Translations under genes and position numbers: made by a program
Assembly: GCA_965237855.1 (NCBI GenBank)
Contig: CBDEGK010000005.1
Span: 269,655 to 333,654 of the forward strand
DNA from: CBDEGK01 sp965237855
GTDB lineage: Bacteria; Pseudomonadota; Gammaproteobacteria; Pseudomonadales; Halieaceae
Length of the DNA stretch: 64,000 nt
Reading direction: 5' to 3'
The notes under the pieces: generated by a model
Database searches by the model: none
What the model was told of the DNA's origin: nothing
Seen by the model: only the letters and a program-made list of their open reading frames with translations
Shown here: one piece after another, positions 54,023 through 64,000 of the stretch
Layout of the letters: the number at the start of each line of letters is the position of its first letter
Numbering within the stretch: position 1 is the first letter of the stretch

Positions 54023-55069
54023 ATGCGCCCTATGGCGAAGATTCGATTTCCCTGGCGGGGCAACACTGACTCCACCGAGACAGCCGAGCAGCTGGCGTTT
54101 TTACAGCTGGCCTACCAGCTCGTGTTGCGACGCCCTGCGGATGAGCAGGGGTTGCATCTCTATGGGCGCCGTATGCAGGAGCAGGGCCTGACCCCGTTGG
54201 CTGTGCTGGAAGAGATGCAGCGCAGTGAAGAGTATGCACAACTCCATTCCGGCTTTGACATAAACACCGCAGCGGAAATGCAGTGGTACCTGTCGCAACG
54301 GGACGCGGTATTAGAGCGCGAATTACGGGAGAATGGCGGTAACATCGACGCAGCATTCGCCCGCGCCTGGACTGAGATATTTGACAGCGGGCGCGAGCTG
54401 ATCATCGGTCAGGCGGACTACGCCCCCTTGCACCGGGCCCGCTTCGAGGAATTGTTCAACGGGGTGGGTCGACTACTTGCCGGCAGGGACAAACCCCGGC
54501 TTCTGGAATTTGGTGTATCCGAGTATTCAGGCTTTTATAAGCGCCTGTGGCCGGAACTCCACCTCGAATTATCTGATCGGCCCACCGCCGCCGACTATCC
54601 GGGATTTAATCGAGAGCGCAGCCTGGCCCTGTCGGGGGCGGCGGCCTTTCATGAAGTTGACCTGGAGCAACCAGACTCCATAACCTTGCCGGGTAACTAT
54701 GACCTCATCGTGCTGGCGGAGGTGCTGGAACACCTGGTGGTAAACCCGGTGCAGCTGTTGCAGAAATTATTGCAGCAGCTGGCTGCCAATGGTTGTTTGT
54801 ACCTGACCACGCCGAACTTTTTTCGCTCGGAGAACCTTGAGCAGCTACTTGAACAGCTTAATCCACAACAAGTATTCCCCGCCGGGAAGGGGAATTGGGA
54901 CGCCCATTTCCATCACCGGGAGTATGGCGCGCGGGAAATGCTGGGCTTTATCCGCGATGCGGGTGGGCGCTGTCGCAGCTTCCATTTTTCCGGTTGCTGG
55001 GATGATGAAGCGATCCGAGAGGGCCCTGACAATGAGCTAGGCAACCTGGTATTTGTTATCTCTCGCTGA
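54023..55069 (+). CDS. DUF4214 - SAM methyltransferase fusion
   Basis: 348 residues. The N-terminal part (about 20-75) is a single DUF4214 half: LQLAYQLVLRRPADEQGLHLYGRRMQEQGLTPLAVLEEMQRSEEY. From about 150 it is a class I methyltransferase: RLLEFGVSEYSGFYKRLW (degenerate motif I), YDLIVLAEVLEHLVVNPVQLLQKLLQQLAANGCLYLTTPNFF. The GxGxG nucleotide loop is not canonical, so SAM binding is not certain. It starts 6 bases after msrQ; ATG 54023 or 54032. A methylated surface glycan or protein is a plausible substrate (inference). Confidence 0.75.
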   Translation: MRPMAKIRFPWRGNTDSTETAEQLAFLQLAYQLVLRRPADEQGLHLYGRRMQEQGLTPLAVLEEMQRSEEYAQLHSGFDINTAAEMQWYLSQRDAVLERELRENGGNIDAAFARAWTEIFDSGRELIIGQADYAPLHRARFEELFNGVGRLLAGRDKPRLLEFGVSEYSGFYKRLWPELHLELSDRPTAADYPGFNRERSLALSGAAAFHEVDLEQPDSITLPGNYDLIVLAEVLEHLVVNPVQLLQKLLQQLAANGCLYLTTPNFFRSENLEQLLEQLNPQQVFPAGKGNWDAHFHHREYGAREMLGFIRDAGGRCRSFHFSGCWDDEAIREGPDNELGNLVFVISR

Positions 55070-55152
55070 GCGTGTTTTGGGCGCTGGATTTGTCAATCTG
55101 AGCCACCCTGTCGGAGCGGTAATAAAAACATCCTTTTTTCTCTGTAAAGCCC

Positions 55153-55180
55153 TTGCAGGGGAAGTCTATCTGCGTATAAT
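55153..55180 (+). promoter_or_regulatory. rRNA operon promoter (P1 type)
   Basis: TTGCAG at 55153-55158, a 16-base spacer and TATAAT at 55175-55180. The -10 is followed by a GC-rich discriminator (GCGCCTCC), as in growth-rate-regulated rRNA promoters, and preceded by an A/T-rich tract from about 55122, a possible UP element. The gap 55070-55436 contains this promoter and the leader; no gene is seen. Confidence 0.75.
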
Positions 55181-55237
55181 GCGCCTCCTCGTCGGGGGTA
55201 ACCCCGCGAAGTTCTGCGGCCCAAGCGCTTTGCAGAG

Positions 55238-55248
55238 TTGTTTAACAA
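55238..55248 (+). promoter_or_regulatory. boxA-like antitermination site in rrn leader
   Basis: TTGTTTAACAA resembles the boxA sequence TGCTCTTTAACAA bound by NusB-S10 in rRNA leaders. It is less perfect than the second one before 23S. Confidence 0.5.
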
Positions 55249-55436
55249 GAAGATAAAGACAGATGTGTGGGCACTTGTTGAGGGTATTTCATCAGTGAAA
55301 TATTCAGATACAAGTGACTCATTGATTCATAGAATTACTGATTTACGATTAATGTATCTGAGCTTGGATTTGTTGGTTGGCCGGAGTTATCTGGAAAACC
55401 AACCCTCTTGGGACTTTGTCCTAGAGGCTAAAGATT

Positions 55437-56970
<1,534 letters not shown>

Positions 56971-57083
56971 AACGATGATGTGACACCTTTTTCAAGTGTC
57001 CACACACCTGTCTTTGTCTTATCGGTTGATGCGAGAGTATTGCCGGGGTCGGCAGACCCGCCTGGCTCTTTGTTAAGAGTTAT

Positions 57084-57160
<77 letters not shown>

Positions 57161-57185
57161 ACGCATGTTGGTAGAGAGATTGAAC

Positions 57186-57261
57186 GGGGCTATAGCTCAG
57201 CTGGGAGAGCGCCTGCCTTGCACGCAGGAGGTCTGCGGTTCGATCCCGCATAGCTCCACCA
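57186..57261 (+). tRNA. alaT: tRNA-Ala (anticodon TGC)
   Basis: 76 nt with encoded CCA. Acceptor GGGGCTA pairs with TAGCTCC; anticodon loop CTTGCAC with TGC at 57219-57221; TTCGATC T-loop. Second tRNA of the 16S-23S spacer. Confidence 0.97.
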
Positions 57262-57377
57262 TTCTTTTTAAGCCTGTGGGCTTAGCCTAAGAAGCCATCG
57301 CATCAATAAACCATAGGAGATTGCTTTTAGCAGCTATGCTGTAAGAGTGATGTTCTCTGGTTTTTTACAAACCGGAC

Positions 57378-57390
57378 TGTTCTTTAACAA
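57378..57390 (+). promoter_or_regulatory. boxA antitermination site before 23S
   Basis: TGTTCTTTAACAA, one mismatch from the E. coli boxA, in the 16S-23S spacer (56971-57745). The rest of the spacer after tRNA-Ala (57262-57745) shows no further gene. Confidence 0.75.
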
Positions 57391-57745
57391 GGTAGATTAA
57401 GCTGAGTTGAGATTGGCTTGCCATACACCCCTTTGGGGTTGTGTTGGTTAAGTTGATCACAACAATCTTTTTAAGCTCTTTATTGAGTTTAGAAAACGAG
57501 TTCATCTGGTGGTGCGTGGTTCCAACGACGTGTCGCCAGAAAATCAAAGTAATACTGTGACTTAAGCGTCACATCCGGCGGGTTTGTTTGAAGTTGTTCC
57601 AGAAGAGCGTTTAGTCGCGTGGCTCTGGATTTGAGCAAACCGCAATAGTATGTTCTGAGCCTTTATTGAAAGCCGCCTGGCAGTGGTGAGTAGATTTGAA
57701 AGGGGGTTCGGGATCAGTTTTTTGGTCAGATAATTTAGGTTATAT

Positions 57746-57923
57746 GGTCAAGTGACTAAGCGCATACGGTGGATGCCTAGGCAGTCAGAGGCGATGAAGG
57801 ACGTAGTAGCCTGCGAAAAGTCTCGGGGAGGCGGCAAACAGCCATTGATCCGGGAATGTCCGAATGGGGAAACCCACTCACTACAAGGTGAGTATCCTGC
57901 ACTGAATACATAGGTGTAGGAGG
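57746..57923 (+). rRNA. rrl: 23S rRNA, 5' fragment
   Basis: GGTCAAGTGACTAAGCGCAT and the following 178 nt align well by eye with the first ~175 nt of E. coli 23S (ending at ACTGAATACATAGG...). It then stops at the left end of an IS3 element. The next ~900 nt of the usual 23S are absent from the window. The GGTCAAG 5' end pairs with CTTGACC at 60944-60950, so the ends of the original gene are both present. Confidence 0.9.
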
Positions 57924-57928
57924 GGGTT

Positions 57929-58819
57929 TTACCCCGTTTCTCCGGACTGGTTAGTTAAGAGTAATTCCTTTGCCTGCCGGACTTCAAGCTGACGCCTTCG
58001 TCTGGGATTGTGGAACCGCTCGATGTAATCAAAGACATCTGCTCTGGCCTCGTCTCTGGTGAGATAGCGGCGACGGTTTATCCTTTCTCGCTTAAGCAAT
58101 CCAAAGAACCCCTCGGCCGCCGCATTGTCTGCACAGTTGCCAACAGCGCTCATGCTGCAAACCAGGTTGTGCCCCGCCAGGAATCGCTGGTATTCCTCAG
58201 AGGTGAACTGGCACCCACGATCACTGTGCAGTATCACCGGAGATCGGTCGGTCCGCTGCCAGATCGCCATCAGTACAGCCTGGATAACCAAGTCGCGGGT
58301 TTGACGGTGGCTCATCGACCACCCAACGACAACGCCCGAGTACAGGTCAATGACAACACACAGATACAGCCAGTGCTCTGCGGTTCGGATGTAGGTGATG
58401 TCGGTTACCCATTTGGTGTTCTGTTCATCAGAACGGAAGTCTCGTTGCAAATGGTTCTGCACACCGGCAGGACGATCATTGGCGCCCTTTTTCTTCCAGC
58501 GTCGCTTCTGTGGAATGCCCTGCAAACCCTCGCGCTTCATCAGGCGTGCCACACGGTTTTCGCCACAAGAAATGCCCTGATAATTTAGTTCATCGCAAAT
58601 GCGGGGCGCGCCCATCACACCATCACTGTCGGTATGCAGTTTCTCGACATGCCGCAGCAGGACTCGATTGGCCAACTCACGCTTGCTAGGTTCGCGACCT
58701 CGCCAATCGTAGTAACCACTGGGCGAGACGTTCAAGTGACGACACATCATTCGAACCGAGTAAGTGTCCCGGCAGCGGTCGATCATCCGGAATCTCATGT
58801 CGATTCCTTCGCGAACCAC
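57929..58819 (-). CDS. IS3-family transposase OrfB (catalytic)
   Basis: About 296 residues in the -1 frame. The integrase catalytic triad is present: Asp in WVTDITYIRTAEHWLY, Asp in VILHSDRGCQFTS, Glu in AAAEGFFGLLKRE. The frame runs upstream of the first Met (VREGIDMRF) to the slippery site, so it is made as an OrfAB fusion. The final stop lies inside the left inverted repeat. Confidence 0.92.
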   Translation of the reverse strand: MVREGIDMRFRMIDRCRDTYSVRMMCRHLNVSPSGYYDWRGREPSKRELANRVLLRHVEKLHTDSDGVMGAPRICDELNYQGISCGENRVARLMKREGLQGIPQKRRWKKKGANDRPAGVQNHLQRDFRSDEQNTKWVTDITYIRTAEHWLYLCVVIDLYSGVVVGWSMSHRQTRDLVIQAVLMAIWQRTDRSPVILHSDRGCQFTSEEYQRFLAGHNLVCSMSAVGNCADNAAAEGFFGLLKRERINRRRYLTRDEARADVFDYIERFHNPRRRRQLEVRQAKELLLTNQSGETG

Positions 58820-59082
58820 ACCGCCGCTTCTTTTAAAAAATCGCGTTCCTTCTTCACCCGGCTTAACTCTCTCTTGAGAGCAGCCATTTCTTCATCTCTG
58901 GGTTTGCCCTGGCCGGTGAATGCCTTGGGTCCCAACATACCCAATTCACGGCGCCAACGGCCTATCATATTGGCATTGATACCAAGCTCTTCGCCGACTT
59001 GCCTGGCAGTTACGCCTGGCTGATTGGCGAACGATACAGCTTCTCGTTTAAACTCCTCGGAGTACTTTCTTCGTTTGTGCAT
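58795..59082 (-). CDS. IS3-family transposase OrfA (DNA-binding)
   Basis: 95 residues: KRRKYSEEFKREAVSFANQPGVTARQVGEELGINANMIGRWRREL is a helix-turn-helix, followed by a leucine-zipper-like region. It binds the inverted repeats and, with OrfB, makes the transposase. Overlaps OrfB by 25 bases. Confidence 0.92.
   Translation of the reverse strand: MHKRRKYSEEFKREAVSFANQPGVTARQVGEELGINANMIGRWRRELGMLGPKAFTGQGKPRDEEMAALKRELSRVKKERDFLKEAAVWFAKEST
58834..58840 (-). other. Programmed -1 frameshift site, T TTT TTA
   Basis: In the orfA frame GAT TTT TTA AAA GAA the heptamer TTTTTTA has the X XXY YYZ form. Slipping back one base reads TTT TTT AAA AGA AGC and continues directly into OrfB (VVREGIDM). This is the usual IS3-family mechanism for OrfAB. 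Confidence 0.8.
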
Positions 59083-59144
59083 GACATACCTCTGCGGTCA
59101 TTCTCGACCTTTTTAGATATGTCCGGATAGACGGGGTAAAACCC

Positions 59145-60952
<1,808 letters not shown>

Positions 60953-61114
60953 ATAATCTAAGTGATTTGTCAGGAGACTGACTATTGCGCGGATGTGAGC
61001 GAAAGTCACAGAAACAAGATTGAACTCCAGCTTAATCGTAAGCGCTCCATTAAGTGCATCCTATCGGCCTGAGCCGAAGCCTGCCATGCTCGTGTTTTCT
61101 CACTGGAGCACGCC

Positions 61115-61444
61115 ATGCCCATCAAACCGATCTCACAACGCCAGCGCTACTGGCTTGACCATCTGAACACCGCTGCCACCAGTGGTGGTTCCCTGGTCGA
61201 TTACGCCGCCGCACACCAACTCAAGGCCAAACACCTCTATGGCTGGAAAACACGGCTCATCATCGCAGGACATCTGCCGGACACACGCAAAGGCAAAAAG
61301 TGTGGATTTGTACCTGTCACCTCAGTGGGCAGCAACACCTCTGCAACACTGGTCATGCCCAATGGCTTTCGGCTAGAACTCCAAGGTGCTGTAGACCGTG
61401 CTCTGCTGCAGGATCTCATGAGTGCCGTCCACTCAGTGTCATGA
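61115..61444 (+). CDS. tnpA: IS66 accessory protein TnpA
   Basis: 109 residues. A helix-turn-helix-like start QRYWLDHLNTAATSGGSLVDYAAAHQLKAKHLYGWKTRL, then FVPVTSVGS... and the GFRLELQGAVDRALLQDLMSAV ending of IS66 TnpA. Its role in transposition is not fully known. Its stop overlaps the tnpB start by one ATGA. Confidence 0.88.
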   Translation: MPIKPISQRQRYWLDHLNTAATSGGSLVDYAAAHQLKAKHLYGWKTRLIIAGHLPDTRKGKKCGFVPVTSVGSNTSATLVMPNGFRLELQGAVDRALLQDLMSAVHSVS

Positions 61445-61797
61445 TACGGCCCACTGCCGATGCGCGCATTCATCTGTATCGGGACGCCGTGGACATGCGT
61501 AAATCGATCAACGGCCTGGTCGCTATTGTGGAAGCAGAGATGGCGCTTGATCCGTTCAGCGCGCAGTTGTTCATCTTCTGCAACCGCCAACGCACCCTCA
61601 TCAAAATGGTGGCCTGGGAGGGCAATGGCTTTGTGCTGCTGATGAAACGGCTAGACAAGTCTCGTTTTCAGTGGCCCGCTTCACTGCCATTGTCGGTTGT
61701 TGAGCTCAATACGCAGCAAATTGATTGGCTGCTTGCAGGTTATGACCTCACCGTGATGCAAGGACACGATGTATTGCCGCACCAACGGGTTTTATAG
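61441..61797 (+). CDS. tnpB: IS66 accessory protein TnpB
   Basis: 118 residues. RIHLYRDAVDMRKSINGLVAIVEAEMALDPFSAQLFIFCNRQRTLIKMVAWEGNGFVLLMKRLDKSRFQWP is the conserved IS66 Orf2 pattern. The ATG is at 61441, inside the end of tnpA. Confidence 0.93.
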   Translation: MIRPTADARIHLYRDAVDMRKSINGLVAIVEAEMALDPFSAQLFIFCNRQRTLIKMVAWEGNGFVLLMKRLDKSRFQWPASLPLSVVELNTQQIDWLLAGYDLTVMQGHDVLPHQRVL

Positions 61798-61826
61798 CGT
61801 TGTTCGGTGTATCACCAAACACGCCG

Positions 61827-63380
61827 ATGTATAATCCACTCATGACGAGTCCTGTATTACCCAATGACTACGATGCACTACGAACGCTGTGTGAAACACA
61901 GCAGTCCCAGCTATCCCATCAGCAAGACTTTATCCGGAACTTACTGGAACAGATTCGCCTGTCGCGTCACCAGCACTTCGGTGCGCGTAGTGAGAAGTTC
62001 AACATTGATCAGTTATCACTGTTAGCCGGTGATATTAGCCTTCCAGAGGCCGAGGCTGTTAGCGGCACCTCCCAGGAGGACGCTGATGCCGATGATTCAA
62101 TGATTGTGCCGGCCCATAGAAGAACCCGAGGCCGTCGTAAGCCTTTGCCGCCCGAATTACCCCGAATCAACATCGTGCATACCCTGGAAGGCGAGGCCTG
62201 CCAGTGCAAGCAGTGCCAAAGCACCCTGACGGTCATCAGCGAACGCAGCTGTGAACAACTGGATATCATTCCCGCGCAAATCCAGGTGCTGCGTCACATC
62301 AAGACGGTCTACGGTTGCCCGCAGTGCGAAGGGCAGATCAAGACCGCACCGATGCCACCGCAGCTGTTGCCCAAGACGATGGCATCGCCCGGCACACTGG
62401 CGCATATCGTCACGGCCAAGTACGTGGATAGCTTGCCCCTGTACCGGCAAGAGACACAGCTACGGCGCAGTGGCATCGATTTACCGCGCTCTACCATGGC
62501 CCAGTGGATGATTAAGGCGGGGATGGCAATCCAGCCGCTAATTAATTTGCTAGGCGAACGAATGCTGGCTGGCCATTACATTGGCATGGACGAGACCACC
62601 ATCCAGGTGCTCAAGGAACTGGGGCGCAAGGCGCAAAGTAAGTCGTATTTGTGGGTACGCCAGGGCGGGCCGCCAAAACACCCGATGGTGCTGTATGACT
62701 ATGATCCCAGCCGCAGCCAGGCCGTACCTGTGCGACTGCTAGAGGGCTTCGCGGGGTATCTACAGACCGATGGCTATGAAGGCTACGCGAAAGTGTGTGC
62801 AGGCTCCGCCATCACACGGCTGGGGTGTATGGCCCATGCCCGGCGCAAGTTCGATGAGGCGTTAAAGTCGCAGTTGAAGCCTGATCCTGCATCACTGCCA
62901 GGTGTTGCCTTGAAGAAGATCAGGGCTTTGTACCGCATCGAGCGCGAAGCCGCTGATCTGAGTGTTGACGAACGCAGAGACAAGCGACAGAAGGAGGCCC
63001 TTCCCCTGCTGGACGACCTGCGCCAATGGCTGGATGAGCATCTGCCACTGGTGCCAAAACAATCGGCCCTGGGCAAGGCGTTGAACTACATGCATAAGCA
63101 ATGGCCTGGTCTGATCGTGTATGTTGAGCATGGTGACCTGCGGATCGACAACAACCTGATAGAGAACGCGATACGTCCCTTCGTGGTGGGGCGAAAGAAT
63201 TACCTATTCTGTGACAGTGTGGCCGGAGCGAATGCCACGGCGAATCTGTACAGTTTGATTGAAACGGCCAAGGCGAATAATATTGAACCGTACCGCTACT
63301 TGCGGCACATATTTACAGAACTACCAAAGGCAACGTGCCTTGAGGAAATTGAAGCGCTGCTTCCGCATCATATGGAGTAG
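61827..63380 (+). CDS. tnpC: IS66 transposase TnpC
   Basis: About 517 residues. N-terminal zinc-finger region (CQCKQCQSTL ... CPQCEGQIK), catalytic DDE: Asp in GMDETTIQVLKE, Asp in LQTDGYEGYAKV and Glu in DNNLIENAIRPFVVGRKNYLF. The first residues (ATG 61827 or 61842) are uncertain. The gene is intact and could be active. Confidence 0.93.
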   Translation: MYNPLMTSPVLPNDYDALRTLCETQQSQLSHQQDFIRNLLEQIRLSRHQHFGARSEKFNIDQLSLLAGDISLPEAEAVSGTSQEDADADDSMIVPAHRRTRGRRKPLPPELPRINIVHTLEGEACQCKQCQSTLTVISERSCEQLDIIPAQIQVLRHIKTVYGCPQCEGQIKTAPMPPQLLPKTMASPGTLAHIVTAKYVDSLPLYRQETQLRRSGIDLPRSTMAQWMIKAGMAIQPLINLLGERMLAGHYIGMDETTIQVLKELGRKAQSKSYLWVRQGGPPKHPMVLYDYDPSRSQAVPVRLLEGFAGYLQTDGYEGYAKVCAGSAITRLGCMAHARRKFDEALKSQLKPDPASLPGVALKKIRALYRIEREAADLSVDERRDKRQKEALPLLDDLRQWLDEHLPLVPKQSALGKALNYMHKQWPGLIVYVEHGDLRIDNNLIENAIRPFVVGRKNYLFCDSVAGANATANLYSLIETAKANNIEPYRYLRHIFTELPKATCLEEIEALLPHHME

Positions 63381-63903
63381 AAGTTGCGGTTACTGAGCAA
63401 CCAATGTCTAGACACAAAGATCGTTGCAGAAGAAGATTCCAAATCGTGCACAAAGTGCTGTTGTGAGGTAGGCAGCCTGTGCATGTCGAATTGCTAATTC
63501 CAGCTAAGAAACCATTATAACCAACCCGATTTCCGCATACCGTAAGAATGTAAAAGGTAGCCAAAAAGATCCATGTAAACAGCGGCGGAAAATCCTCCTG
63601 GAAGCTAACGATTGGTATGGTATGCGATTGCCAGCTTTGAAAAGAATTGCGCCCAAGTCTTTAGTTATTTAGTACATTGAGCCCAAATGAATCAGTGGAA
63701 ATTGGCATCAAACCACATTAACAGCATCAAAAGCACGCATGTAACTCGTTAATTTAGTGCCACTTAGCACCAATGGCCATACAATCTTTAACTTTTAGAA
63801 ACACATTACGGCAGAGCTTTCATAATGCTACCCCTTTCAGTGCATTGCTTCCCGCAATTAGTGTAACCCACGCTTACCTTCGCCAAAACCAGCGAGCGCT
63901 AAC
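63381..63903. other. Non-coding, AT-rich tail of the IS66 element
   Basis: 523 bases between tnpC and the right end. Visibly AT-richer than the transposase genes. I see no convincing gene: short open frames at 63313-63564 (minus) and 63773-63985 (plus) have no recognisable domain or ribosome site. It begins right after GAGTAGAAGTTGCGGTTAC (63375-63393), which recurs inverted at the window end. It could be a relic of a second IS end or cargo that once held a gene. Confidence 0.6.
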
Positions 63904-63935
63904 GCTTAATCAGTCCTTGTGCCCTTCTCGAATAC

Positions 63936-63981
63936 CCATCCCGAACTCAGTAGTGAAACGGTGCATCGCCGATGGTAGTGT
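63936..63981 (+). rRNA. rrf: 5S rRNA fragment
   Basis: CCCATCCCGAACTCAGTAG and TGAAACGGTGCATCGCCGAT plus GGTAGTGTG match the middle of gammaproteobacterial 5S (E. coli about 35-80). Upstream (63912-63935) the sequence no longer fits: the helix III partner CACCTGA is absent. Downstream the gene breaks at 63982. It is not functional as seen. Confidence 0.8.
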
Positions 63982-64000
63982 GTAACCGCAACTTCTACTC
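63982..64000 (-). repeat. Inverted copy of IS66 sequence at the window edge
   Basis: GTAACCGCAACTTCTACTC is the exact reverse complement of 63375-63393 (end of tnpC and next 13 bases). The match starts sharply at 63982 and runs off the window, so a second, inverted IS66-like copy probably begins here, inside 5S. Only 19 bases are visible. Confidence 0.65.

Larger units (their letters stand above)
57924..59144 (-). mobile_element. IS3-family insertion sequence within 23S rRNA
   Basis: About 1221 bp. Ends are near-perfect inverted repeats: left GGGTTTTACCCCGT..., right the reverse complement, with 3 mismatches in the first 24. It encodes orfA and orfB on the minus strand with a -1 frameshift signal. 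No 3-4 bp target duplication is seen (left flank AGG, right flank AGT), which fits an event in which the 23S DNA between two insertion points was lost. Confidence 0.9.
61038..63903 (+). mobile_element. IS66-family element in the 23S-5S spacer
   Basis: About 2866 bp. Left end GTAAGCGCTC (61038) and right end GTTAGCGCTC (reverse complement, ending 63903) match 9 of 10. An 8-bp target duplication GCTTAATC lies at 61030-61037 and 63904-63911, exactly the length produced by IS66 elements. It carries tnpA, tnpB, tnpC and then a 523-base tail without a gene. It is longer than most, because of the tail. Confidence 0.92.

Noticed and set aside
63375..63393. Right end of the IS66 element at GCGGTTAC just after tnpC
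   Set aside because: The next 8 bases do not match the left flank GCTTAATC, while the end at 63903 has both the inverted repeat and the exact duplication. The site is kept only as a repeat.

Overview
The window reads as the chromosome of a marine-type gammaproteobacterium. The 16S gene, the murJ-ribF-ileS-lspA-fkpB-ispH order, pilS/pilR and the bamD/rluD/pgeF/clpB neighbourhood all resemble Pseudomonas and its relatives. The DUF4214/SapC/TPR-sulfotransferase genes are, from memory, common in Cellvibrionales/Halieaceae-like bacteria. The lineage call is an inference; no database was searched.

1-15063 is a cell-surface region. A truncated glycosyltransferase precedes a very acidic, cysteine-free 1122-residue DUF4214/RTX-like surface protein that has its own strong promoter, a long leader and a terminator. 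Behind it lie a TPR-sulfotransferase, a SapC-like protein, a DUF6447-like small protein, a serralysin-like DUF4214 protease, two GT4 glycosyltransferases, an AmpG-like permease and (opposite strand) a TPR/GT41 O-GlcNAc-transferase-like protein. I read it as a locus that makes, modifies and perhaps assembles a surface layer; this is the best candidate here for a poorly described system. 15245-23244 mixes an alkyltransferase-like protein, an internally deleted SDR gene, a pair of perfect DnaA boxes in inverted repeat, fxsA, CIRCE-controlled groESL, a decayed TPR-sulfotransferase, a PuuD-like membrane protein, a coiled-coil membrane protein and a crotonase.

23358-54016 is ordinary housekeeping: fumarase, exonuclease I, pyrB, murJ-ribF-ileS-lspA-fkpB-ispH, a lone FimT-like pilin, pilR/pilS, nadE, bamD, rluD, pgeF, clpB (sigma-32 promoter), ilvB-ilvH, ilvC/ilvY divergent around an operator, pssA and msrP-msrQ. 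A valine-rich leader peptide lies in front of ilvB. A DUF4214-methyltransferase fusion (54023-55069) links back to the surface theme.

55153-64000 is a wrecked ribosomal RNA operon. The P1 promoter, 16S, tRNA-Ile and tRNA-Ala look intact. The 23S gene has lost about 0.9 kb of domains I-II, replaced by an IS3-family element. An IS66-family element with an 8-bp target duplication sits between 23S and 5S. Only a fragment of 5S remains, and it runs into an inverted copy of an IS66 internal sequence at the window edge.
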